Of a stretch of 64,000 bases of DNA, positions 26,391-34,370 are shown piece after piece (the first letter of the stretch is position 1; every line of letters starts with the position of its first letter). Position numbers and translations under genes: made by a program. The stretch comes from Cryptoclostridium sp964637365 (GTDB lineage: Bacteria; Bacillota; Dehalobacteriia; UBA7702). The notes beneath the pieces are model-generated. The model was not told where the DNA came from. It saw nothing but the letters and a program-made list of their open reading frames with translations, and ran no database searches. The stretch is taken from contig CAZWWH010000004.1 in NCBI GenBank assembly GCA_964637365.1, forward strand, positions 27,276 through 91,275, written 5' to 3'.

Positions 26391-26579
26391 TTCTCCACCT
26401 CTTTTTCCCCTGGGTTTTGTTGAACCTGAATTTCGGCACGGTATTTCTAGTTTCAATGCCGATTGGGTTCTAATTTAGGTACTTCTTAAAATAGTTCGAT
26501 ACAATATGGTTAATTCCTGCTCGGATATCATATTTTTTACGAAAGTTGAAAAATTTATCATCTTTTTTCCTTAAATAAC

Positions 26580-26608
26580 TTGACAGCCTTTGGGGTTTCC
26601 TCTACAAT
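26580..26608 (+). promoter_or_regulatory. Promoter of the lipoprotein gene
   Basis: A near-consensus promoter: TTGACA (26580-26585), 17 bp, TACAAT (26603-26608), 37 bp before the start codon. Confidence 0.8.
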
Positions 26609-26645
26609 GCAATCAAATCCAACAATTTTTTCATGAGGTTTGTTT

Positions 26646-27341
26646 ATGATGAAAAGAATTTACGGTATACTGCTTATGGTAACCTGCTGTCTGCTTTTCG
26701 CTGGGTGCGGAGGCGCCCGTTCCGTCAGCGAGGATTTTTGCGACCTCCTTTTTCAAGGGAAATATCAAGACGCCGCCGCTATGATGAACGGCGCCATGCG
26801 GAAGGATTTAACAGAAGAAAAGGCCGAAGCAATGCTAGTGGAGGTAAACGAGGGCTACGGCGCCTATGAAAAAAACATCTATGTGTCGTCAGATACCACG
26901 GACAAAGATATGACCCTGGTAACCCTGGAAATCCAGTGTTCCAAGGGGGAATTTCGGGTCAGCACCATTGTAGATCATAACAACCGGATTGGCGGCATCC
27001 AACTTTTAAGCGATAAAGAAGAAGATAACTCTCAGAACATCACTGCTGATTCCGAAGCCGCGAGCGCATTTGTCAACGCATTGTTCCAAGAGGATTACGA
27101 CAAGGTCATGTCCATGATGAGCCAGACCCTTTTTATGACCATGGATAGGGACGCCTGTAAAACATTGGTACAGGAATCCCAGGGACTTTACGGTGATTTC
27201 GATGAAGTGGGCGCCGTCACAGTAGAAGGCGCCACCGCCTATGTTAGTACCATATTCGCGGAAAAATCCGTGATATTTTCCGTAACCTTTGACAACGACG
27301 GCATGGTTTCCGCTTTTTCATCTTTGGGCGAGGGACAGTAA
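26646..27341 (+). CDS. Lipoprotein with two DUF3887-like repeats
   Basis: A 231-residue predicted lipoprotein: signal peptide with lipobox LFAGC (Cys21). Two similar halves follow, each beginning with a helix of the type SEDFCDLLFQGKYQDAAAMM (~30) and ASAFVNALFQEDYDKVMSMM (~145), and ending in beta-strands. This is the pattern of DUF3887-like domains of secreted Bacillota proteins, whose ligand is unknown. The ATG at 26646 is 7 bases after GAGG; 26649 and a TTG at 26640 are alternatives. It forms its own unit, with a clear promoter and terminator. Confidence 0.75.
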   Translation: MMKRIYGILLMVTCCLLFAGCGGARSVSEDFCDLLFQGKYQDAAAMMNGAMRKDLTEEKAEAMLVEVNEGYGAYEKNIYVSSDTTDKDMTLVTLEIQCSKGEFRVSTIVDHNNRIGGIQLLSDKEEDNSQNITADSEAASAFVNALFQEDYDKVMSMMSQTLFMTMDRDACKTLVQESQGLYGDFDEVGAVTVEGATAYVSTIFAEKSVIFSVTFDNDGMVSAFSSLGEGQ

Positions 27342-27358
27342 TGAAGCAACAATCTCGT

Positions 27359-27390
27359 CCCCCAATCAAAAGGTTGGGGGATTTTTTGTT
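27359..27390 (+). terminator. Terminator of the lipoprotein gene
   Basis: CCCCCAATC / GGTTGGGGG stem with AAAA loop (27359-27380), then ATTTTTTG. Confidence 0.9.
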
Positions 27391-27423
27391 TTTTGTATTT
27401 ATCATGGTTTTACTTGTCAGTTG

Positions 27424-27453
27424 TTGCATTCTATGGTAAAAAAGGTATATAAT
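27424..27453 (+). promoter_or_regulatory. Promoter of the patatin gene
   Basis: TTGCAT (27424-27429), 18-bp spacer, TATAAT (27448-27453). Confidence 0.6.
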
Positions 27454-27511
27454 ATATTTTGTTTATAGTTTGCCATCGAAAATGATGTGCATCATTTTAG
27501 GCAGGTATTTT

Positions 27512-28366
27512 ATGACATCTCTTGTATTGGAAGGCGGCGGCTTTCGGGGGATTTATTCCGCCGGTGTGCTGGATGCTCTTTTGGATCTTAATGTAACATT
27601 TCCCTACGTCATTGGCGTGTCAGCGGGAATTTCCAACGGCTATTCCTATGTTTCCGGACAAAAAGGAAGAAATTGGCTCATTGCCGAACGCTATTATAAC
27701 GACAAGCGGTATTGCGGATATCGGAATTTTCTCACCAGCCGTTCCATGTTTGGGATGGATTTCATGTTCAACCGTGTCCCCAATGAGCTTCTACCCTATG
27801 ATTATGAGGCTTTGAACCGTTATCCCGGCCGCGTGTTGGCAGGCGCCACCCACGCCGTAACGGGGAAGGCTGTTTATTTTGATCAGCAAGACAACGACAA
27901 AGATAATACCATCCTTCGAGCCTCTTGCTCTATCCCCTTTATTTTTCCCGCAGTGACCTTTTGCGGTGAAAAGTATTATGATGGAGGCGTGGCAGATCCC
28001 ATTCCCGTGGCTCAGGCCATGGCTGATGGCTGCACCAAACACCTAATTGTATTAACCCAGCCTCTGGGGTATCATAAAGAGCCATCGAAAACCAACATCA
28101 AAGGCGCGAAGCTTCTAAAACGCCGGTATCCCGGCATTGCCGACGTGATGGTACACCGCCACGAAATCTACAACCGGCAGCTGGCTCTTTGTGCGGAGTT
28201 GGAACAAAAGGGAGATGCCATTGTACTGCGTCCCGCTGCCGATAAGGTCGTGCCCCGTTTTGAACGAAATGTACCGAAATTACGGGCCCTTTATGAAAAT
28301 GGATATGAGGATGTAATGGATCGCAAATCTTCAATTATCGCTTTGGCTTCTTGCAGCACTCTATAA
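27512..28366 (+). CDS. Patatin-like phospholipase
   Basis: A 284-residue patatin-family serine lipid acyl hydrolase. Visible are the oxyanion loop LVLEGGGFRGIYSAG at the N-terminus, the nucleophile elbow GVSAG (~43), and the catalytic Asp in YYDGGVADPIP (~157). It resembles the cytosolic RssA/YjjU-type bacterial patatins. MTSLVLEGGG at 27512 is taken as the start because the family begins there; the 14 codons upstream show no homology. Substrate is unknown. It stands alone with its own promoter. An AT-rich 160-bp gap after it holds an AAATGG/CCATTT inverted repeat. Confidence 0.87.
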   Translation: MTSLVLEGGGFRGIYSAGVLDALLDLNVTFPYVIGVSAGISNGYSYVSGQKGRNWLIAERYYNDKRYCGYRNFLTSRSMFGMDFMFNRVPNELLPYDYEALNRYPGRVLAGATHAVTGKAVYFDQQDNDKDNTILRASCSIPFIFPAVTFCGEKYYDGGVADPIPVAQAMADGCTKHLIVLTQPLGYHKEPSKTNIKGAKLLKRRYPGIADVMVHRHEIYNRQLALCAELEQKGDAIVLRPAADKVVPRFERNVPKLRALYENGYEDVMDRKSSIIALASCSTL

Positions 28367-28528
28367 CAAGGCCGCCCAAAGAACACGAGTGAACGATACG
28401 CCATTTATGCTCCATTCATTCAAGGAACCTTGCTGCTTGATATTTCGTATAACAATAAATGGTAATTCAACTTGCCATTTGATATATCAAAAAATATAAA
28501 AAATATATAAAATGAAAGAGGTTTATCA

Positions 28529-30235
28529 ATGAAAAAAGCATTGCTTACTTGTGGACTGATTTTTATGATGCTATTTTGCTCTTTTGGCGTTATGGCAGCA
28601 AATCAAGACACAGAAACCCGTTATGTAGTGACATTTAAAGACGGCAATGTACCTTCTTCCGCCGAGGCCAGACTCAGCGCAGCAGACCAGGAAGGATTGT
28701 GTACCAATGGTGAAGAATCCTGGCTGGTGGTGGATCAAGACGCCGCCGACGCTTTGGCCAATGATCCCAATGTGGAATCCATTGAAGAAACAGGCTTGTC
28801 TTATCTCTCCTATGTTCCCAACGATCCCTATGTGGGTAATCAGTATGCCCTTTCTTTGATGAATATTTCATCTGCCTGGGATTACGGCTACCGCGGCAAA
28901 AGTGATTTAAATATTGTGGTCATCGACTCCGGCTTTCTATCCAGCCATCCCGATAAGGGTTTGGTAAAATCCGGCTATGATTATGTCCCCAACAAAAGAA
29001 AAGATTTATCCCATGGCACCTTCTGCGCAGGACTTATCGGCGCCGGCTTCAACAACGGCATCGGGATCGCCGGCGCATTACAGTACGGCAACGTCTATAT
29101 GCTCCGCTGCTTCTATTATGACTCCACTGTCAATAATACTGTTTGCGATAACTATACCATTGCTCAAGCCATTCGCGGCGCCGTGGATGTTTATCATGCC
29201 GACGTCATCAGCATGAGCTTCGGCTCCCTGATCAATGACAGTTCGCTGCGTGACGCCATTAACTACGCCCGCAGCAAAGGCGTGATCCTCATCGCAGCTA
29301 CCGGTAACCGTGGCGCTGAGGGCTCACCCTTGGAATATCCTGCCGCTTATCCCGGCGTCATTGGGGTGGGCTCTGTAAACAGCAACGCTAATATCTCATT
29401 ATTCTCTACCAAAAATTCCTCCGTCGACGTCGTTGCCGCTGGTGAAAATGTTATTTCCTTGGGGGCTACCAACGAGTACGTGCAAGGCAGCGGTACCTCC
29501 TTTGCAACTCCCTATGTGGCGGCTTTGGCCGGTATGGCATTGTCCTACGATCCCAATATGACCCCTGCTGAATTCGAACAATTTTTAAAGAAAACCAGCA
29601 AAGACTTAGGAGCCAAAGGCTATGATACAGCTTACGGCTATGGTTTAATTAACTATAATGATTTCATGTCTGATGTTATTAACGGCTACTTCTGTGATGT
29701 TCCCAACGGATGCTGGTATGAATCTTCTGTTTACGCCATGGCAGATTTAGGCGTTATCAAAGGCGATTCCCACTATTACTTCAAACCAAACAATACCACA
29801 ACCCGGGCGGAATTTGTCACCATGCTTTGCCGTCTCAGTGGAGATAATGAAAACAACTATGATTATGCTCCGAAGTTCTCCGATGTAAAAAGCAACAGCT
29901 GGTTCCGGAAATACGTCAACTGGGCCCAAGCCAAAGGTGTGGTAAACGGCACTTCGCCATCAACCTTCTCCCCCAATCAGAAAATCAACCGTGCGGAAAT
30001 GGCAACGATGATGGCCCGTTATGTGGATACCTACGGGATCACCCTTCCGCAAGAAGCTTCCACAAACTTTGCTGATGCTGGCTCCATTCCCGGTTGGGCC
30101 AGAAGCTCTGTGGACAGAATGTCCAAGGCTGGGCTGATTAAAGGTTTTGAAAATAACACCTTCCGCCCCAAAGAAAATGCGCTCCGTTGTCAAGCGGTGA
30201 CCATTCTTGACCGCCTCCATCAAATTGGCGGCTAA
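28529..30235 (+). CDS. Secreted subtilisin-like protease with three SLH domains
   Basis: A 568-residue exported serine protease. It has a signal peptide (to ~24), an I9-type propeptide (~30-90), and an S8 catalytic domain with Asp133 (VVIDSG), His162 (SHGTFCAG), Asn260 (AATGN) and Ser324 (GTSFATPYVAALAG). Three SLH repeats follow (~390-440, 450-505, 510-565), with motifs such as TTRAEFVTMLCRL and INRAEMATMMARY. The SLH domains should fix the enzyme to secondary cell-wall polymer at the surface. It is monocistronic, with AAAGAGG upstream. Confidence 0.93.
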   Translation: MKKALLTCGLIFMMLFCSFGVMAANQDTETRYVVTFKDGNVPSSAEARLSAADQEGLCTNGEESWLVVDQDAADALANDPNVESIEETGLSYLSYVPNDPYVGNQYALSLMNISSAWDYGYRGKSDLNIVVIDSGFLSSHPDKGLVKSGYDYVPNKRKDLSHGTFCAGLIGAGFNNGIGIAGALQYGNVYMLRCFYYDSTVNNTVCDNYTIAQAIRGAVDVYHADVISMSFGSLINDSSLRDAINYARSKGVILIAATGNRGAEGSPLEYPAAYPGVIGVGSVNSNANISLFSTKNSSVDVVAAGENVISLGATNEYVQGSGTSFATPYVAALAGMALSYDPNMTPAEFEQFLKKTSKDLGAKGYDTAYGYGLINYNDFMSDVINGYFCDVPNGCWYESSVYAMADLGVIKGDSHYYFKPNNTTTRAEFVTMLCRLSGDNENNYDYAPKFSDVKSNSWFRKYVNWAQAKGVVNGTSPSTFSPNQKINRAEMATMMARYVDTYGITLPQEASTNFADAGSIPGWARSSVDRMSKAGLIKGFENNTFRPKENALRCQAVTILDRLHQIGG

Positions 30236-30313
30236 GGATACAAAGGATCATCAGGAAATCATTGTCGAAAACCAGTTTTCAGCAAGATGATAGCCCGTCA
30301 AGAAAGGCTTAGA

Positions 30314-30395
30314 ATCAGTAAAACTTCCTAAGCTGCGGACACGACGCGTACAAAAATAGTCCCCAAGTGGTCGCATGCTTAGGAAGTTTGCTGAT
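30314..30395 (+). ncRNA. Structured RNA element, possible leader of the DUF3267 gene
   Basis: An imperfect 82-base inverted repeat. ATCAG (30314-30318) pairs with CTGAT (30391-30395), AAACTTCCTAAGC (30321-30333) with GCTTAGGAAGTTT (30377-30389), and TGCG with CGCA inside. A 33-base cap contains GGAC and GTCC, which could form a further pairing. An intrinsic terminator and then the next gene's ribosome site follow. I do not recognise a known riboswitch; it could also be a 3'-UTR element of the protease. Confidence 0.45.
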
Positions 30396-30418
30396 GATCA
30401 GACTTTATCGGCAGGCTT

Positions 30419-30450
30419 AGGGCTTCTTCCTTAAGAAGCCCTCTCTTTTT
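30419..30450 (+). terminator. Terminator between the protease and the DUF3267 gene
   Basis: Ten-base-pair stem AGGGCTTCTT / AAGAAGCCCT with a CCTT loop, followed by CTCTTTTT. It ends only ~10 bases before the next ATG and abuts that gene's GGAGGA site, so it may also act as an attenuator. Confidence 0.9.
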
Positions 30451-30459
30451 GGAGGAACA

Positions 30460-31104
30460 ATGGCAAAAAATAACCCTACAGAACGATCGCAACGGGTAAA
30501 GGACCATGAAGCCTTATGCGCACGAATGAAGAAATCGGGTTGGGAGGCCATAGACGGTACGATTTCCGTGGCAAAAGCCAACGCAATGGCTTTTGTGACG
30601 GCAGGCCCCTTTGCCTTATTGTTTTATATTCTATATTTCTGGCACCACCATGGAATCTGGTTTAATATGAACGGCATGATATGGTTTCTCGCCCTGTTTC
30701 TAGTATCCATTCCTATTCATGAAGGTATCCATGGTCTTACCTGGGGATTTTTTTGCAAGGGACGGTGGCGCAGCGTGGGCTTTGGGATGATGTGGAAGTA
30801 CCTAACTCCCTATTGCCACTGCAAGGAGCCCCTGGGTTTTTGGGGATACTTTTGCGGCTGCATCATGCCCTTTCTAGTTCTGGGCATTGGAATTTCCCTG
30901 TTTGGACTTATAGGAGGCAATGGTGTCTTCATGGCCTTGGGACTATGCAGTATTCTGGCTGCCGGCGGAGATACCACCATTCTCTGGTATGTCATCAAAT
31001 GCCGCGTTCAAAACGGTAAAAAGTTGTTATTTGTAGACCATCCCAACCAGTGCGGCTTCATTGCTTTTCAGCCACCAAAACACAATGAAATCCCTAATAT
31101 TTAA
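30460..31104 (+). CDS. DUF3267 putative membrane zinc metalloprotease
   Basis: A 214-residue integral membrane protein with about four helices. The second helix ends in HEGIHGLTW, an HExxH-type zinc site (~residue 87), as expected for DUF3267. Later conserved parts are YCHCKEP and GDTTILWYVIKC. Family function is unproven; site-2-protease-like or abortive structural roles are possible. The start follows GGAGGA that is partly within a terminator's T-run. Confidence 0.75.
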   Translation: MAKNNPTERSQRVKDHEALCARMKKSGWEAIDGTISVAKANAMAFVTAGPFALLFYILYFWHHHGIWFNMNGMIWFLALFLVSIPIHEGIHGLTWGFFCKGRWRSVGFGMMWKYLTPYCHCKEPLGFWGYFCGCIMPFLVLGIGISLFGLIGGNGVFMALGLCSILAAGGDTTILWYVIKCRVQNGKKLLFVDHPNQCGFIAFQPPKHNEIPNI

Positions 31105-31189
31105 AAAATATATATTCATAATCTTGAAAAAAAAAGAAAAAAACGATAAAATAAGTTGATAACTGTAAAACATAGGAGGTGATGGAAAA

Positions 31190-32593
31190 ATGGAAGAGCA
31201 GGAAATCTTGGGAATGCCCCAAAGTGATTTTGCCGAACGGGCCATTCTCGGTTCCATTTTGTTGGAGCCCAATTCCATTTACGCCATTGCCGCCACCTTA
31301 AGACCCGACGATTTTTACAAGGACGCTCACAAAAAGATTTTTGAGACTTTGATTCGCCTCAATGAACAGAGCGGCGATATCGACACTTTTTTACTGGCCA
31401 ATGCTTTGCGGGAGCAAGGCTTGCTGGAGCCGGTGGGGGGCATCGCCTACCTTACGGAGCTTTACGAATCCGTTCCCAGCGCCGCGAATGTCAAGGCTTA
31501 CGTGGATATTGTCAAGGACAAATCCACCAAACGTTCTTTGATTGCCTTAACGGAACGTCTCACCAAAGAGGCCAGAGGCGAGGATTCCGAAGCCGCCGCT
31601 TTGCTGGAGGAAGCAGAATCGGAAATCTATTATTTGACTCAAAACACCCAGCCCTCTTCCTTGGATCATATTGCCCCTTACGTTTCCGAAGCCTTTGATA
31701 ATTTAGGAAAAAATGAAAAAGGGGTTCCCACCTTCGCGGAACTCGACCGCATTTTGGGCGGTTTGCACCGCACTGACATGATTATCGTGGCAGCACGTCC
31801 CGGGATGGGGAAAACCACCTTCTGCATTAATTTGGCAGAACGCGCAGCAACCCAGCACGGTTGTTCTGTGGCCTTCTTCAGCTTGGAAATGTCCAATGTA
31901 CAGTTGGCCTCTCGTATGCTGGTATCCAGAGCCAGAGTGAATGCCGAACATTTGAAAAAAGCTGAAACCATCACCGATGAGGACATGGCAAAGCTGAGCC
32001 GGGCCATGGCCGAAATCAGTGAAGCCAAGATCTTTCTTGACGATACCCCCGGTATCACTGTGGCGGAAATCCGTGGTAAGGTGCGCCGTTTGAAAAAGGA
32101 AAAGGGGCTTGACCTTATTGTCATCGACTACATTGGTTTGATGCAGTCCTCCACCTTAATGCGGCAGGAGAACCGCCAGCAGCAGATTTCTGAGGTTTCC
32201 CGTCAATTAAAGGGGTTGGCCAAGGAGCTGAATGTTCCCATCATTGTTATCTCTCAGTTAAACCGTGCTTCGGTCAAGGGAGAAAACACCGCGACCACAA
32301 AGGAGCCGGATCTGAGCCATCTCCGCGAATCTGGCGCTCTGGAACAAGACGCCGACGTGGTATTGTTTATCCACCGGCCTTCTTATTACAATCCCGAGCT
32401 GGAGGATAAGGAGCTAGCTAAAATTAAAGTAGCCAAACACAGAAACGGCGCCGTGGGCGAGGTGGAAATGACCTTCATCAGCGAATGCACTCTCTTTATG
32501 GAGCGAGACAAAAAACACGTGGATGAAAATGTGGAAGTCAGCCCGGAAGAGCTGGCAGGCTATGTGGAGCCTCCCCCGCCGCAAAACAGCTGA
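31190..32593 (+). CDS. dnaB: Replicative DNA helicase
   Basis: A 467-residue hexameric replicative helicase. It has an N-terminal DnaB domain (PQSDFAERAILGSILLEP), a linker, then the RecA-like motor with Walker A ARPGMGKTTF, Walker B IDYIGLM, ISQLNR and HLRESGALEQDADVV. It has no intein and a normal length. GGAGGTGATGG precedes the ATG. Usually dnaB follows rplI/lonC in this operon type; here it lies 1.8 kb away on the opposite strand, convergent with lonC. Confidence 0.97.
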   Translation: MEEQEILGMPQSDFAERAILGSILLEPNSIYAIAATLRPDDFYKDAHKKIFETLIRLNEQSGDIDTFLLANALREQGLLEPVGGIAYLTELYESVPSAANVKAYVDIVKDKSTKRSLIALTERLTKEARGEDSEAAALLEEAESEIYYLTQNTQPSSLDHIAPYVSEAFDNLGKNEKGVPTFAELDRILGGLHRTDMIIVAARPGMGKTTFCINLAERAATQHGCSVAFFSLEMSNVQLASRMLVSRARVNAEHLKKAETITDEDMAKLSRAMAEISEAKIFLDDTPGITVAEIRGKVRRLKKEKGLDLIVIDYIGLMQSSTLMRQENRQQQISEVSRQLKGLAKELNVPIIVISQLNRASVKGENTATTKEPDLSHLRESGALEQDADVVLFIHRPSYYNPELEDKELAKIKVAKHRNGAVGEVEMTFISECTLFMERDKKHVDENVEVSPEELAGYVEPPPPQNS

Positions 32594-32608
32594 TAGAATG
32601 CAAAACGA

Positions 32609-32650
32609 GAGCGGAAATTATCATTCATAGAATTTCCGCTCTTTTTATTT
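32609..32650 (+). terminator. Terminator of dnaB
   Basis: GAGCGGAAATT (32609-32619) pairs with AATTTCCGCTC (32631-32641), followed by TTTTTATTT. Confidence 0.9.
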
Positions 32651-32808
32651 CATAAATATATAAATCTCCAACAAAAATATTTCATAAAATCAGCGTCATG
32701 CGGTACTTTCTAGAAACTTAAACTTATGATATCATGAGTACAAAAGGTCACACCATGTGTGACTAGAAAACACTCCGTAACATATAGAGCGTCATCGGAG
32801 GGTATCAT

Positions 32809-33171
32809 ATGACACGACAACGGATGTTTACATTTTTTCAATATTTTACCCAGACCATGCTGTTGCTTCTCGCCATCTGTTCCTATTTTACCAATGTACG
32901 CGCCGTCGATGCAATGGATCAATACGGCATTGTTTATGAAGGCTTGTCCTGGCTTCCCCACCCCAACGGCATGGCGTTTGGCGTGGCGTTCCTAATGTTC
33001 TTTGTGGCCGGAGGCATTTACGACATCAAAAAACTGAGACAATCCTTTTTGGAAGGACGGAAGTTGGCCTTTTGTCTGTGCAATTTCTTATTCCTCCTGG
33101 CCATTGCGGTGAGCGGGGCCATTCTTCTTAACATCAATCTTTTCTATCATCGGGCCATCGGGCTAGCCTAA
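32809..33171 (+). CDS. Small uncharacterised membrane protein
   Basis: A 120-residue protein with three predicted membrane helices (~10-27, ~53-70, ~85-108) and no recognisable domain. The ATG follows a good CGGAGGG site, and codon use looks like the neighbouring genes. It is flanked by the dnaB terminator and by its own palindromic terminator, so it is an independent unit. Function unknown. Confidence 0.65.
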   Translation: MTRQRMFTFFQYFTQTMLLLLAICSYFTNVRAVDAMDQYGIVYEGLSWLPHPNGMAFGVAFLMFFVAGGIYDIKKLRQSFLEGRKLAFCLCNFLFLLAIAVSGAILLNINLFYHRAIGLA

Positions 33172-33184
33172 ATAATGCAACATG

Positions 33185-33216
33185 AAAAGAGATTCGGAAT
33201 TCCGAATCTCTTTTGC
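33185..33216 (+). terminator. Palindromic terminator after the small membrane gene
   Basis: AAAAGAGATTCGG with its exact complement CCGAATCTCTTTT around AATT. Being flanked by A and T runs it can work on either strand. Confidence 0.8.
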
Positions 33217-33410
33217 TTATAAATCCAACTTTATTATTATAACATAAAACATGGCATAGTGTAAGCCTACACTTTTATCAAAATAAATATATAATTATAT
33301 TAATATAAAAGACCAAACACGGTACGAAGAACGGCAAAGGAGGTGTATAAAACATATTCGTATCATACTTACTACCCAAGAACTAAATTTTCTGAAAGAA
33401 AGGAGTAAAA

Positions 33411-33892
33411 ATGAACAAAAAATCATCTATTCTATTAAGCAGCATTATTCTACTTTTAATACTGTTTCCTTTTAAAACTAGCGCACACGAGGTTGGAATA
33501 GAACAAACAGCAAATACAGATCTCCTTTACGAAAATAAAGAAATAACAGATTTCAATGTTTTATACCATAATGCAAAAAATAATATTGATGTTGTAGATT
33601 CAAGCCAATTAGAAACAGACTTTCTAATCCACAAAGATATATTTATTTCCGCAATCAAGGATTTGGGTATAGTGACGCTCAATACCAGAACATAACATTA
33701 GGGCCATATTACGCCGCATCGGGGAGTTATACTTTGGATCGAGACGCCCCTAGCAACTTTAAAGCGTTACGAACAAATATGGCATACGAGGTCGTATGTA
33801 CAAGTATCTGCAAGATCCAATCTGTATACAACTCTTCATCCACATGGAATCTCAGCGTAACCGTAGGAATTGGAGATTATCCATCCCTTTAA
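33411..33892 (+). pseudogene. Frameshifted gene for a small secreted protein
   Basis: The first frame encodes a signal peptide (MNKKSSILLSSIILLLILF, cleavage near TSAHE) and ~75 further residues, ending at a TAA at 33695. Coding sequence resumes in the -1 frame from about 33664 (GFGYSDAQYQNITLGPYYAA...) and continues to a TAA at 33892, ending STWNLSVTVGIGDYPSL. A single lost base near GATTTGGG explains it; no clear slippery sequence is present. The whole would be a ~160-residue exported protein. Base composition is more AT-rich than neighbours. No family recognised. Confidence 0.65.
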
Positions 33893-33921
33893 ACCGCTTG
33901 AAAAGAAAGGAGGTATGTTTT

Positions 33922-34335
33922 TTGAGAACTAAGAATCTTATCAATGCATTGATGTACTGGCTTTTCCCAATACTTTCATTCATCCTATACAATAGGATTT
34001 CTACAAAGATGCTACAGGATTATTATCATTTTGAAGGGAATTATGGAACCCAGTTTTTAATCCTCCTGTGCGGTGCTGTTGCAGCCCTATTTCTCTGGTA
34101 TATGCTGGTAAGAAATGCCAGGGAGGATTCGACCATAGCTCTGGTGGGTATTTTTCTGCCGTTACCCCTTCTTTTCATGATGACTCTCCCTCAAATTGAC
34201 GCATTGTTAAGGATCAGTATTTTATCAAAAATTTATGTATTTTTTTACGGCATACCGGTTTTGTTTGCAGCCACAATGCTGTTTGTTTATATCATCAAGG
34301 CCGCTATGATCGTCAAACAAAAACAGACCGCATAA
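33922..34335 (+). CDS. Small uncharacterised membrane protein in the AT-rich patch
   Basis: About 137 residues with four predicted membrane helices and a short basic tail. I use the TTG at 33922 because AAAGGAGGT lies eight bases before it; the frame is open upstream to 33796 but overlaps the pseudogene. It starts 30 bp after the end of the broken secreted gene, so the two were probably co-transcribed as an accessory cassette. No homology recognised. Confidence 0.65.
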   Translation: MRTKNLINALMYWLFPILSFILYNRISTKMLQDYYHFEGNYGTQFLILLCGAVAALFLWYMLVRNAREDSTIALVGIFLPLPLLFMMTLPQIDALLRISILSKIYVFFYGIPVLFAATMLFVYIIKAAMIVKQKQTA

Positions 34336-34370
34336 TAGATAAAAGAGAGGCAAAGCGCCTCTCTTTTTTG

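Noticed and set aside
26391..26640. B12 riboswitch upstream of eutB
   Set aside because: No B12-box-like conserved sequence is visible; only a small hairpin near the ribosome site.
33343..33408. Possible 21-codon leader peptide starting with GTG before the frameshifted gene
   Set aside because: The GTG is inside the GGAGGTG sequence itself, no regulatory structure follows, and the product has no pattern.
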